A DNA stretch of 64,000 nucleotides from Pseudoselenomonas ruminis (lineage in GTDB: Bacteria > Bacillota > Negativicutes > Selenomonadales > Selenomonadaceae), in NCBI RefSeq assembly GCF_008271295.1, contig NZ_VTOY01000010.1, positions 1-64,000 on the forward strand. The letters are read 5' to 3'. Made by a program: the position numbers and the translations under genes. A model generated the notes under the pieces. It did no database searches. It worked only from the letters and a program-made list of their open reading frames with translations, and was not told the DNA's origin. Numbering within the stretch: position 1 is the first letter of the stretch; each line of letters opens with the position of its first letter. Of this stretch, positions 26,243 to 34,434 are shown piece after piece.

Positions 26243-27517
26243 ATGGAAATTTCGTTGCCGTATGACAAAGGAGCAATTAAGGCTGAAATAGCTGATGAAA
26301 ATTTATTGGCGGTATTAGAGTCCAAGGCGGCAGGATATAAAGCCGATAAGGGACAAGAGAAGCTAGTGGAAGAGTCGTTGGATAATCCTATTGGTTCTCC
26401 ACGGTTAGAGGAATTGGTAAAAGGGAAGAAAAAAATAACGATTATTAGCTCGGATCATACGCGTCCAGTTCCGTCACATATTACGATGCCGATTCTCTTG
26501 CGTCGAATTCGTTCGGTTGAGCCGGAGGCACAAATCAGTATTCTGGTGGCTACAGGATTCCATCGTCCGTCAACACATGAAGAGCTGGTGGCCAAGTACG
26601 GGGAAGAAATCGTACGTAACGAAAACATCGTCATGCATGTATCAACGGATGATTCCTCTATGACAAAAATTGGAACATTGCCAAGTGGTGGTGAATGCAT
26701 CGTCAATCGCACAGCTGTTGAGGCCGATTTGTTAATTGCAGAAGGCTTTATTGAGTCGCATTTTTTTGCCGGTTTTTCGGGCGGGCGTAAGTCAGTTCTA
26801 CCAGGCGTTGCTTCGTATAAGACGATTATGGCTAATCACTGTGGTGAGTTCATTAATTCGAATTTTGCGCGTACGGGCAATTTGCTGGATAATCCGATTC
26901 ATCGCGATATGGTTTATGCAGCACGTACAGCTGGGTTAACGTTTATCTTAAATGTTGTGCTTAATGAAGATAAAGAAATCATTGGTTCGTTTGCTGGCGA
27001 TCTCGAGCGAGCCCATGAAAAGGGGTGTGCATTTGTAGCAGATTTGGCACATGTGCCACCCGTACAGGCTGACATTACGATATCAACCAATGGCGGTTAC
27101 CCGCTTGACCAGAATATTTATCAGGCAGTTAAGGGCATGACAGCTGCCGAAGCGGCTAACAAGGATGGCGGTACGATTGTTATGGTAGCTGGCTGCGCTG
27201 ATGGTCATGGTGGTGAGGGGTTCTATCATAATCTGGCGGATGTGCAAACGCCACAGGAATTTTTGCAGAAAGCGATAAGCACGCCACGTCTTGAGACAAT
27301 TCCCGACCAGTGGACGTCGCAGATTTTGGCGAGAATACTTTCGCATCATCGCGTCATTGTTGTGTCGGATCTGGTTCAGGCACATCTTATTACGGACATG
27401 CATATGGAATTGGCCAAAAGTTTTGATGAAGCAATGAACATGGCGTATAAATATGAAGGAAACGAAGCAAAGGTAGCTGTCATTCCGGATGGACTAGCTG
27501 TTATTGTAGGGGAATAA
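26243..27517 (+). CDS. larA: Nickel-pincer lactate racemase LarA
   Basis: About 424 residues of the LarA (DUF2088) family. HTRPVPS sits near residue 70, then ATGFHRPSTHEEL. FIESHFFAGFSGGRKSVLPG contains the histidine and the lysine (K of GRKS) to which the nickel-pincer nucleotide is covalently attached in Lactobacillus LarA. A C-terminal Rossmann-like half follows. It interconverts L- and D-lactate in the cytoplasm. ATG 26243 follows GAGAGG; the upstream start at 26201 lacks a site. It heads the lar locus. Confidence 0.92.
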   Translation: MEISLPYDKGAIKAEIADENLLAVLESKAAGYKADKGQEKLVEESLDNPIGSPRLEELVKGKKKITIISSDHTRPVPSHITMPILLRRIRSVEPEAQISILVATGFHRPSTHEELVAKYGEEIVRNENIVMHVSTDDSSMTKIGTLPSGGECIVNRTAVEADLLIAEGFIESHFFAGFSGGRKSVLPGVASYKTIMANHCGEFINSNFARTGNLLDNPIHRDMVYAARTAGLTFILNVVLNEDKEIIGSFAGDLERAHEKGCAFVADLAHVPPVQADITISTNGGYPLDQNIYQAVKGMTAAEAANKDGGTIVMVAGCADGHGGEGFYHNLADVQTPQEFLQKAISTPRLETIPDQWTSQILARILSHHRVIVVSDLVQAHLITDMHMELAKSFDEAMNMAYKYEGNEAKVAVIPDGLAVIVGE

Positions 27518-27536
27518 AAGGATAGGAGAATGATTT

Positions 27537-28259
27537 ATGGAACATCAATTGTTGGCAGAATTTATGGGGACAGCCCTGATGATTATTTTTGGTATTGGCG
27601 TACATTGCGATGACACGCTGTTACATACGAAATATAATGGCTCAGGCCATATCTTTGCGATAACAACCTGGTCATTTGGTATTACGGTTTCGCTATATTT
27701 GTTTGGTGATGTTTGCATCAATCCGGCAATGGTATTGGCACAGGCAATTCTTGGAAATATTTCTTGGGGGATGGTGTTGCCGATTTCTTTGGTGGAACTT
27801 GCTGGTGGCTTTTTTGGTGCGGCGATTATGTGGTTTTGTTATGCGGATCATTTTAAAGCTTCGGTGGGAAAAATCGACCCAGTACGCATTCGTAATATTT
27901 TTTCGACGACACCAGGCATTCGCAATTTACCACGTAATTTCTTTTGCGAGTTTTTTGCAACTTTTATTTTTATATCCGGTATTTTAGGGATTTTGCAGGC
28001 TTGTCAGGGGACTGCAGCAATGTTGGCGCCGATTGCTATTGGGCTATTAGTTTGGGCTATTGGTATGGGAATGGGTGGTACCACTGGATTTGCGATGAAC
28101 CTTGCTCGTGATATGGGACCGCGCCTGGCTCATGCGGTTTTACCGATTCAGAATAAGGCAGATAACGATTGGCAATATGGTATTCTGGTTCCAGGAATTG
28201 CTCCGTTCTTTGGTGCTGCTGCGGCGGCGATTTTTATGCGTGGATTCTTTGGGATTTGA
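27537..28259 (+). CDS. larD: Aquaglyceroporin-type channel, probable lactic acid facilitator (LarD-like)
   Basis: 240 residues and six membrane segments of the MIP family. The first half-helix has a standard NPA box (VCINPAMVLAQ). The second is altered, FAMNLARDMGPR in place of NPARD. LarD of Lactobacillus lar operons is a GlpF-type lactic-acid channel, and the position directly after larA (20 bases) argues for the same role rather than glycerol or water transport. It is followed by a terminator. Confidence 0.8.
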   Translation: MEHQLLAEFMGTALMIIFGIGVHCDDTLLHTKYNGSGHIFAITTWSFGITVSLYLFGDVCINPAMVLAQAILGNISWGMVLPISLVELAGGFFGAAIMWFCYADHFKASVGKIDPVRIRNIFSTTPGIRNLPRNFFCEFFATFIFISGILGILQACQGTAAMLAPIAIGLLVWAIGMGMGGTTGFAMNLARDMGPRLAHAVLPIQNKADNDWQYGILVPGIAPFFGAAAAAIFMRGFFGI

Positions 28260-28267
28260 TTGGATGG

Positions 28268-28301
28268 ACAAAACCTTCCCTATGGGGAAGGTTTTGTTGT
28301 C
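28268..28301 (+). terminator. Terminator between larD and larB
   Basis: ACAAAACCTTCCC pairs with GGGGAAGGTTTTGT around TAT. It separates larAD from larBC. The latter has its own promoter-like element right behind. Confidence 0.8.
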
Positions 28302-28304
28302 GAA

Positions 28305-28331
28305 AGGATTTTTCATCTTTAGCGCGAATAG
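28305..28331 (+). promoter_or_regulatory. Putative alternative-sigma (sigma-H-like) promoter of larBC
   Basis: AGGATTTTTC (28305-28314) and GCGCGAATA (28322-28330), GGA to GAAT distance 20 bases, with AGCGCGAAT identical to the cheV element. GAAT is 41 bases before larB. Confidence 0.5.
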
Positions 28332-28366
28332 ATGTAATTGGTTAGATATAGAATTGAGGTGGCCGA

Positions 28367-29125
28367 ATGACTGAGGCAGAGATAATCCATTTGTTGCAAG
28401 AATATAAAGCTGGAACAATTACCGAAGACGATGCCGTAAAAAAAATTGTGGATGTTCCCTTTGAGGAAATGCGGTTTGCCGAGGTGGACCATCATCGTGA
28501 GCTGCGGCAGGGAATGCCCGAAGTTATTTATGCGGCGGGAAAAACGCCAGCGCAGGTGCGGGATATCTTTTATTCCCTTTATACGCATAGTGAGGGGAAC
28601 CTTTTGGCGACCAGGGCGGAGCGGGAACATTATGAAAAGGTGCGGGAGAAAGTGCCTGAGGCGGTATACGATGAAACGGCCCGCATGATTTATCTGGACC
28701 GCGACGAGAGAATCCAGCGCGATGAGGCGCATAAAATCCTGATTCTGACGGCTGGTACCAGCGATATTCCCGTAGCCGAGGAGGCACGGCTGACGGCTTA
28801 TCTCTTCGGCAATTATGTGACGGCTTGTTACGATTGCGGTGTAGCGGGAATCCATCGGCTCTTTGCCCATTTGCCCGCGATAAAGGAGGCAAATGTTCTC
28901 GTGGTCATTGCGGGAATGGAGGGAGCCTTGGCCAGCGTAGTGGGCGGACTTACGGACAAGCCGGTAATTGCCGTGCCGACAAGTGTCGGTTATGGAGCGT
29001 CTTTCCATGGCGTGGCGGCACTGCTGTCGATGCTTAACAGTTGTGCTATGGGAGTATCGGTGGTTAATATTGATAATGGCTTTGGTGCCGGGGCACTGGC
29101 CAGCAAGATAAACAAATTGAGGTGA
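28367..29125 (+). CDS. larB: LarB, pyridinium-3,5-biscarboxylic acid mononucleotide synthase
   Basis: 252 residues. The N-terminal part has MTEAEIIHLLQEYKAGTITEDDAVKKI. The C-terminal AIR-carboxylase-like (PurE) domain has ILTAGTSDIPVAEEARLTAY, a conserved Cys-Asp-Cys-Gly (TACYDCGVAGIHR) and VIAGMEGALASVVGGL. It carboxylates nicotinate adenine dinucleotide at the start of nickel-pincer cofactor synthesis. Four bases separate it from larC. Confidence 0.93.
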   Translation: MTEAEIIHLLQEYKAGTITEDDAVKKIVDVPFEEMRFAEVDHHRELRQGMPEVIYAAGKTPAQVRDIFYSLYTHSEGNLLATRAEREHYEKVREKVPEAVYDETARMIYLDRDERIQRDEAHKILILTAGTSDIPVAEEARLTAYLFGNYVTACYDCGVAGIHRLFAHLPAIKEANVLVVIAGMEGALASVVGGLTDKPVIAVPTSVGYGASFHGVAALLSMLNSCAMGVSVVNIDNGFGAGALASKINKLR

Positions 29126-29129
29126 AACA

Positions 29130-30341
29130 ATGCGCGCAATATATCTGGATTGCTTTGCCGGAATCAGCGGCAACATGTTTTTGGGAGCTATGCTTCAGGC
29201 CGGTGTGCCAGCCGCTGTGCTGGAAAAAGAATTAGTGAAATTACCCATCGGGGATGAATTCTTTTTGAAGGTTTCTGATGTTGTCCGGAATGGTATTCAT
29301 GCTGCGTATGTCGAGGTAAAAGAAACAAAAGCAATAAATCACGAGCATGAACATCACCATCATCATCATGAGCATCGTACGATGCGGGATATCCGGGAAA
29401 TGCTGGAGCAGTCGTCACTGGCAATGCCGATTAAGCAGCAGGCTTTGGCAATTTTTATGGAAATAGCCAAAGCAGAGGGGAAGGTTCATGGAAAGCCAGC
29501 TGATGAGGTGGCCTTTCATGAAGTCGGTGCAGTTGATTCGGTGGTGGATATCGTTGGCGCAGCCATTTGCCTGGATTACCTGGGCATCGAGCGCGTTTTC
29601 GTTTCGCCGCTGACTTTGGGCAGTGGCTTCGTCTCCTGCGCCCATGGGCTCATGCCTATACCAGCGCCAGCCGTCGCTGAGCTTTTGCTGGGGTGGCAGA
29701 CAATGCCTGGGACGGAAAAGAAGGAATTGGTGACGCCAACTGGCGCGGGAATTGTTAAAGCGTTAGGCGTTTACAGCGAAGGTCTTCCAAAGGGATTTGA
29801 AGCAGAATGTATTGGCTATGGCGCTGGCAGCCATGAGCTGACGATTCCCAATGTCCTGCGGCTTTACGTTGGGGAATACCGCGGAACGGAAAGCGGCAAT
29901 CTGTCAATCCTTGAGGCAAATATCGATGATATGAATCCGCAGCTATATGGTTATCTCTTTGACAAATTATTCGCAGCGGGAGCGCTGGACGTTTGGACGA
30001 CGCCAATATTAATGAAGAAAAACCGTCCGGCCCAGAAGCTGTCGGTCCTGGTCGACGAAGCCGGAAAAGATGCCTGCGTGAATCTCATCTTCACCGAGTC
30101 GACAAGTATCGGCGTGCGGGTCATGCCCGTGGCAAAACGGCTGGAAGCGTCCCGCCATATTGCCAAAGTCGAAACGAAATACGGTGTGGTAAACTGCAAG
30201 GTAAGTGCCTGGAAGGGGAAACTTTGCAGCTTGTCGCCGGAATACGAGGACTGCCGCCGGCTCGCAGAAGAAAAGACCGTCCCGTTAAAGGAAGTACAGC
30301 AGGAAGCCGTGCGGGTATTCAAAGAACGTCTCGGCGAATGA
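29130..30341 (+). CDS. larC: LarC, nickel insertion protein for the pincer cofactor
   Basis: 403 residues in a single uninterrupted frame, whereas in Lactobacillus plantarum it is split by a programmed frameshift into LarC1/LarC2. The start is MRAIYLDCFAGISGNMFLGAML. A His-rich metal loop lies at about 72-83 (HEHEHHHHHHEH), and DDMNPQLYGYLFDKLFAAGALDVW follows mid-protein. It inserts nickel into the dithio cofactor. LarE, which supplies the sulfur, is not in this window. Confidence 0.93.
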   Translation: MRAIYLDCFAGISGNMFLGAMLQAGVPAAVLEKELVKLPIGDEFFLKVSDVVRNGIHAAYVEVKETKAINHEHEHHHHHHEHRTMRDIREMLEQSSLAMPIKQQALAIFMEIAKAEGKVHGKPADEVAFHEVGAVDSVVDIVGAAICLDYLGIERVFVSPLTLGSGFVSCAHGLMPIPAPAVAELLLGWQTMPGTEKKELVTPTGAGIVKALGVYSEGLPKGFEAECIGYGAGSHELTIPNVLRLYVGEYRGTESGNLSILEANIDDMNPQLYGYLFDKLFAAGALDVWTTPILMKKNRPAQKLSVLVDEAGKDACVNLIFTESTSIGVRVMPVAKRLEASRHIAKVETKYGVVNCKVSAWKGKLCSLSPEYEDCRRLAEEKTVPLKEVQQEAVRVFKERLGE

Positions 30342-30366
30342 TCGGACATCACGCCTGCTAGTCAAG

Positions 30367-30395
30367 TTGACAAATAAGAAACCTCTCGTTACAAT
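30367..30395 (+). promoter_or_regulatory. Promoter of the RpiB-like gene
   Basis: TTGACA (30367-30372) and TACAAT (30390-30395), 17-base spacer. A short dyad CGTTACAATC/GATGGTAACG follows. Confidence 0.8.
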
Positions 30396-30432
30396 CAAAG
30401 TATTATTTCTGATGGTAACGGGAGGTATTTTT

Positions 30433-30894
30433 ATGAAAATTGCAATGGCAAATGACCATGCGGGTACGAATTTTAAAAAGGAAATCAAGGCGTATTTGGA
30501 GAATGAAGGCCATGAAGTAAAGGATTTTGGTACCTATGACGAAGAGTCCTGCGACTTGTCGGATTTTGTCTATCCGGCCGCTATGGCAGTGGCTACGGGC
30601 GAATGCGACCGGGGGATTTTTGTCGATGGTGTCGGTTACGGCAGTGCGATGATTGCCAACAAATTAAACGGCATCTATGCGGTAGTCTGCCAGGATCCGT
30701 TCTGTGCACAGCTGGCCCGTCAGCACAATGACAGCAACGTTTTGTGCCTGGGTGGCAAAATCATCGGCGGTGCCATCGCGATGGAGACGGTAAAGACCTG
30801 GATGCACACGGACCCGTTGACGGCTGAGAAATATGTCCGCCGCGTTCAGAAGGTCAAAGAAATCAATGACAAGCACTGTGTGCCGGTAAAATAA
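30433..30894 (+). CDS. RpiB/LacA/LacB-family sugar-phosphate isomerase, atypical active site
   Basis: 153 residues. MKIAMANDHAGTNFKKEIKAYL and NDSNVLCLGGKIIG are RpiB-family hallmarks. The catalytic-cysteine loop of RpiB (CGTGxG) reads VDGVGYGSAM here, so the cysteine is absent. LacA subunits also lack it. The gene may encode an isomerase for another sugar phosphate or a non-catalytic partner. ATG 30433 follows GGGAGG. It is monocistronic from its own promoter. Confidence 0.8.
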   Translation: MKIAMANDHAGTNFKKEIKAYLENEGHEVKDFGTYDEESCDLSDFVYPAAMAVATGECDRGIFVDGVGYGSAMIANKLNGIYAVVCQDPFCAQLARQHNDSNVLCLGGKIIGGAIAMETVKTWMHTDPLTAEKYVRRVQKVKEINDKHCVPVK

Positions 30895-30930
30895 GACCTG
30901 TGGTCTGAGGGGCCAGTCAAGGAGAATTTC

Positions 30931-30959
30931 TTGACAAACGATAGGCCGGTCGCTATAAT
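30931..30959 (+). promoter_or_regulatory. Promoter of the yceD-rpmF operon
   Basis: TTGACA (30931-30936) and TATAAT (30954-30959), both consensus, 17-base spacer, 20 bases before the yceD start. Confidence 0.88.
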
Positions 30960-30978
30960 GGATTGAGGTTGATGCTGA

Positions 30979-31482
30979 ATGATGAATGTTAATATTGCTG
31001 AATTAAATACCGATTTAGGCAGGGAGCTTCCCTTTTCCTTTACGACGACTGCCGAAGAACTGGATGCCGTAAGCGATGATTATGCGTTCGAAGGGCCGAT
31101 TGAGGTCACGGGAACGGTGGTCTATACGGGCACCTGTTGGCGTGTGTCGGGGAATATTAAAGTCGTGAAGACTTTTGTCTGTGGTCGGTGCCTGACGGAT
31201 TGCCGCGAGAATCAGTCGTATGATTTTTCGGAGGATTATAGTCGGGAAGCAGCGGAAACAGAAGACTTAGTCAATGTGTTTGAGGGAGATATGCTGGATA
31301 TCCAGGATATGGTCCGGGATACCCTGCTTGCGGCCCAGCCGCTCAGTAATATCTGCAAGCCCGATTGTAAGGGGCTTTGTCCGGTGTGCGGCCATAATCT
31401 GAACGAAGGCGATTGCGAGTGTGATCGTTTTGTTCCAGACCCGCGCATGGCAGCATTACAGCAATTATTGAAAAAAGACTAA
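30979..31482 (+). CDS. yceD: YceD/DUF177 family protein
   Basis: 167 residues. The family core VCGRCLTDC is in the middle, and the conserved C-terminal signature is CKPDCKGLCPVCGHNLNEGDCEC. The many cysteines suggest zinc binding. DUF177 proteins are implicated in 23S rRNA accumulation and almost always precede rpmF, as here (42 bases apart). Confidence 0.92.
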   Translation: MMNVNIAELNTDLGRELPFSFTTTAEELDAVSDDYAFEGPIEVTGTVVYTGTCWRVSGNIKVVKTFVCGRCLTDCRENQSYDFSEDYSREAAETEDLVNVFEGDMLDIQDMVRDTLLAAQPLSNICKPDCKGLCPVCGHNLNEGDCECDRFVPDPRMAALQQLLKKD

Positions 31483-31524
31483 GTTCCCCATAGGAACACA
31501 AAGACTTAAGGAGGTGTATCCGAC

Positions 31525-31704
31525 ATGGCAGTACCAAAGCGTAAAACTTCTAAAGCTCGCCGCGACCAGCGTCGTGCTAACTGGAAATTGGAGGCTCCGG
31601 GTTTCGTTTCTTGCCCGCAGTGCCACGAGCCGAAGATGCCTCATCATGTATGCCCGGAATGCGGCTATTATGATGGCAAAGAGGTTGTCAAGGCAGCAGA
31701 ATAA
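31525..31704 (+). CDS. rpmF: 50S ribosomal protein L32 (zinc form)
   Basis: 59 residues read directly, start [20 protein letters not shown]. Two CxxC pairs (CPQC and CPEC) make a zinc ribbon, the C+ paralogue type. The ribosome site AAGGAGGTG lies 10 bases upstream. It sits after yceD and before the fatty-acid cluster, a widely conserved order linking ribosome and lipid synthesis. Confidence 0.97.
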   Translation: MAVPKRKTSKARRDQRRANWKLEAPGFVSCPQCHEPKMPHHVCPECGYYDGKEVVKAAE

Positions 31705-31716
31705 TTAGAAGCTGTA

Positions 31717-31750
31717 TAAGCAGGACTATGTTGTCCTGCTTATTTTATTT
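31717..31750 (+). terminator. Terminator after rpmF
   Basis: TAAGCAGGAC (31717-31726) pairs with GTCCTGCTTA (31733-31742), then a T-rich tail. Confidence 0.82.
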
Positions 31751-31758
31751 CTGAGGCA

Positions 31759-31832
31759 CTTGCATTTTTAGGACATACCATTTATAATAGACCATTATAT
31801 GAGATTGTAGTAGCAGGTACTAAAAATGCAAG
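31759..31832 (+). promoter_or_regulatory. fapR promoter with FapR operator
   Basis: -35 TTGCAT (31760-31765) and -10 TATAAT (31783-31788), spacer 17. On the minus strand 31808-31824 reads TTAGTACCTGCTACTA, close to the FapR box of Bacillus (TTAGTACCTAGTCTTAA). A perfect 13-base inverted repeat joins CTTGCATTTTTAG (31759-31771) to CTAAAAATGCAAG (31820-31832), so a second FapR-like half (TTAGGAC) lies over the -35/spacer. This suggests autorepression relieved by malonyl-CoA. Confidence 0.7.
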
Positions 31833-31843
31833 GGGGTGTTTGG

Positions 31844-32404
31844 ATGGCACGAGTCAAAAAAAAGGAGCGTCAACGGCTGCTTTTGGAACAAGTCAAGACG
31901 AAACCTTTTTTGACAGATGAAGAGCTGGCAAAATACTTGGAAGTCAGTGTTCAGACGATTCGTTTGGACCGCCTGGAACTCGGCATACCGGAACTGCGGG
32001 GACGCATACGGAATATGGCAGAAAAGGCGCAGAATAAAGTAAAATCCATTCAAAGCGGTGAGGTCGTTGGTGAGCTCATCGATTTGGAGCTCGGTCATTC
32101 AGGTATTTCCCTGCTGCGGGTAACCGATGATATGGTGTTTGCTAAGACTCAGATTGCCAAAGGGCACTACATGTTTTCCCAGGCAAATTCCTTGGCGTTA
32201 GCTGTGATTGATGCACCGATGGCCGTCACTGGTGTGGCTAACGTAAAATACAAGGTACCAGTTCATGTCGGGGAGAAGTTGATTGCCAAGGCGGAAATCG
32301 TAAAAGTTCGCGGCAATAAGTATTTTGTATGGGTAAAGACCCATAATGAAACCCAGGAAGTTTTCCGCGCGAAATTCATCATGGTTTCGTGGGGGGAGAA
32401 GTAA
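31844..32404 (+). CDS. fapR: Fatty acid and phospholipid synthesis repressor FapR
   Basis: 186 residues. The N-terminal helix-turn-helix (about 20-50, LTDEELAKYLEVSVQTIRLDRLELGIPELRGRI) is followed by a hot-dog-fold effector domain (about 75-186), which binds malonyl-CoA in Bacillus FapR. ATG 31844 has AGGGGGTG upstream. It heads the plsX-fab operon it presumably represses. Confidence 0.95.
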   Translation: MARVKKKERQRLLLEQVKTKPFLTDEELAKYLEVSVQTIRLDRLELGIPELRGRIRNMAEKAQNKVKSIQSGEVVGELIDLELGHSGISLLRVTDDMVFAKTQIAKGHYMFSQANSLALAVIDAPMAVTGVANVKYKVPVHVGEKLIAKAEIVKVRGNKYFVWVKTHNETQEVFRAKFIMVSWGEK

Positions 32405-32419
32405 GGGGGATAAGGACTC

Positions 32420-33448
32420 TTGAAAATTGCAGTTGACGCCATGGGTGGCGATTACGCACCGGAACAGATTGTGTTTGGTGCGGTACGTGCAGCGAAGAAA
32501 TATCACTGTGATATTGTGCTGGTCGGTGATGAACAGAAAATCCGGGATGTGCTCAAACATGAAAATGGTTGGGAGAATCTGGGAATTACGATTCATCATA
32601 CGACGGAAGTTATTGAAATGGATGAACACCCTGCTGAGGCGGTTCGCAGCAAAAAGGATTCCTCGCTGGTGGTAGCAACCCGGCTGGTGAAGGAAGGCGA
32701 GTGTGATGCCGTTCTGTCGGCAGGAAGTACCGGCGCTGCGGTTACAGCGGCACAGCTGATTCTGAAACGAATCCGCGGCATTGGCCGTCCGACGATTGCC
32801 ACGCCGATTCCAACGCCCAAAGGAGCAACGCTGCTCCTGGATTCCGGTGCCAATGTGGACTCCAAACCGATTCATCTGGTGCAGAGCGGTATGATGGGCG
32901 CGATTTATGCGGAATACGTATTCGGAACGAAAAATCCGAAGGTAGGACTGCTCAACATAGGAGAAGAAGAGACTAAGGGAAATGAACAGGCGAAAGAGAC
33001 GTATGCACTGTTAAAGGAGATGCATACGATCAATTTTGGCGGCAATGCAGAAGGCCGTGATATCCCGAAGGGAAACTTTGATGTTGTAATTTGTGATGGA
33101 TTTGTTGGCAATGTTGTGCTAAAATTTGCAGAGGGACTGGCAAAGACCATCATGAAGCTTATCAAAGAAGCTATCAAAGATGGCGGCGTTTTAGCAAAGC
33201 TTGGTGCGCTTATGCTGATGCCAACGTTGAAGAAGCTGGGGAAACGTCTTGATGCGTCAGAATATGGTGGTGCACCGCTTTTGGGAGTCAATGGAGTATG
33301 CATCATCAGCCATGGATCGTCAAATGCTAAGTCAATCTGCAGTGCAATCGGAGTCGCGAACGATTATGTGAACGGCAACGTCCTGGAACATATTCGGGAT
33401 GCACTGACTCAAGAAGAGGTACTGGCAGACGAGGGTGAGAAAAAATAA
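32420..33448 (+). CDS. plsX: Phosphate acyltransferase PlsX
   Basis: 342 residues with TTG start behind AAGGGGG. MKIAVDAMGGDYAPEQIV, VLSAGSTGAAVTAA and VICDGFVGNVVLKFAEG are PlsX signatures. It makes acyl-phosphate from acyl-ACP for phospholipid synthesis. It lies 15 bases after fapR. The next gene is fabK rather than the fabH seen in many relatives. Confidence 0.96.
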   Translation: MKIAVDAMGGDYAPEQIVFGAVRAAKKYHCDIVLVGDEQKIRDVLKHENGWENLGITIHHTTEVIEMDEHPAEAVRSKKDSSLVVATRLVKEGECDAVLSAGSTGAAVTAAQLILKRIRGIGRPTIATPIPTPKGATLLLDSGANVDSKPIHLVQSGMMGAIYAEYVFGTKNPKVGLLNIGEEETKGNEQAKETYALLKEMHTINFGGNAEGRDIPKGNFDVVICDGFVGNVVLKFAEGLAKTIMKLIKEAIKDGGVLAKLGALMLMPTLKKLGKRLDASEYGGAPLLGVNGVCIISHGSSNAKSICSAIGVANDYVNGNVLEHIRDALTQEEVLADEGEKK

Positions 33449-33470
33449 CGCCTGAGGAGGACTAATTTTA

Positions 33471-34418
33471 ATGTTTGAAAACAATGCAATCTGTAAACTA
33501 CTGAACATAAAGTACCCGATTTTCCAGGGCGGTATGGCCTGGATCGGTACGGCAGAATTGGCTTCGGCTGTATCTAACGCTGGTGGCCTTGGCATCATTG
33601 GTGCTGGTCACATGCCGCCGGATATTCTGCGTGCAGAGATTCAGAAATGCAAAGGCTGGACGGATAAGCCGTTCGGTGTCAATATTATGCTCATGAGCCC
33701 GTTTGTAAAAGAGGTCATGCAGGTCGTCATTGATGAGAAAGTTCCAGTTGTTACGACTGGTGCAGGCAACCCTGGCGAATATGTTCCGGCCCTCAAGGAA
33801 ATCGGCACGAAGGTCATTCCGGTTGTTGCTTCGGTAGCACTGGCAAAACGCCTGGTGCGCAGCGGTGCTGATGCTGTTATTGCTGAGGGCACGGAGTCCG
33901 GCGGTCATATTGGTGAAATCACGACGATGGCACTTCTGCCGCAGGTCGTTGATGCTGTTGATGTTCCGGTCATTGGTGCTGGCGGTATTGCCGATTCCCG
34001 TGGTGTCGCTGCTGCCTTTGCCCTTGGTGCTCAGGCTGTTCAGATGGGTTCCCGCTTTGTCATGAGTGAGGAATGCATTGCCCATCCGGACTACAAGAAA
34101 ATGGTCAAACATGCGAAGGATCGTTCCACGGTGGTTACGGGCCGTAAGCTTGGTCATCCAGCGCGTGTACTTGCGAACAAGCTCACGCGTAAGTTTGAGG
34201 AACTCGAGGCAGCTGGTGCTTCCAACGAGGAACTCGAGAAGCTCGGTGTTGGCTCGCTGCACCGTGCAACGCACGAGGGCGATGTCCAGAATGGTTCCGT
34301 CATGATTGGCGAAATCTCAGGTATGCTTAATGATATCAAACCGGTAAAACAGATTATTGAAGAAATCGTAGCTGGTCTGCCAAAAGTCATTGACACGATT
34401 CAGCAGGATTGCAAATAA
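33471..34418 (+). CDS. fabK: Enoyl-ACP reductase II (FMN-dependent)
   Basis: 315 residues and a TIM-barrel flavoprotein. It begins MFENNAICKLLNIKYPIFQGGMAWIGT; AEGTESGGHIGE contains the catalytic-region His, and VIGAGGIADSRGVAAAFALGAQAVQMGSRF binds the FMN phosphate. It reduces enoyl-ACP with NAD(P)H in place of FabI. FabK organisms are intrinsically insensitive to triclosan. Confidence 0.95.
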   Translation: MFENNAICKLLNIKYPIFQGGMAWIGTAELASAVSNAGGLGIIGAGHMPPDILRAEIQKCKGWTDKPFGVNIMLMSPFVKEVMQVVIDEKVPVVTTGAGNPGEYVPALKEIGTKVIPVVASVALAKRLVRSGADAVIAEGTESGGHIGEITTMALLPQVVDAVDVPVIGAGGIADSRGVAAAFALGAQAVQMGSRFVMSEECIAHPDYKKMVKHAKDRSTVVTGRKLGHPARVLANKLTRKFEELEAAGASNEELEKLGVGSLHRATHEGDVQNGSVMIGEISGMLNDIKPVKQIIEEIVAGLPKVIDTIQQDCK

Positions 34419-34434
34419 TTGGAGGTAATTGACG

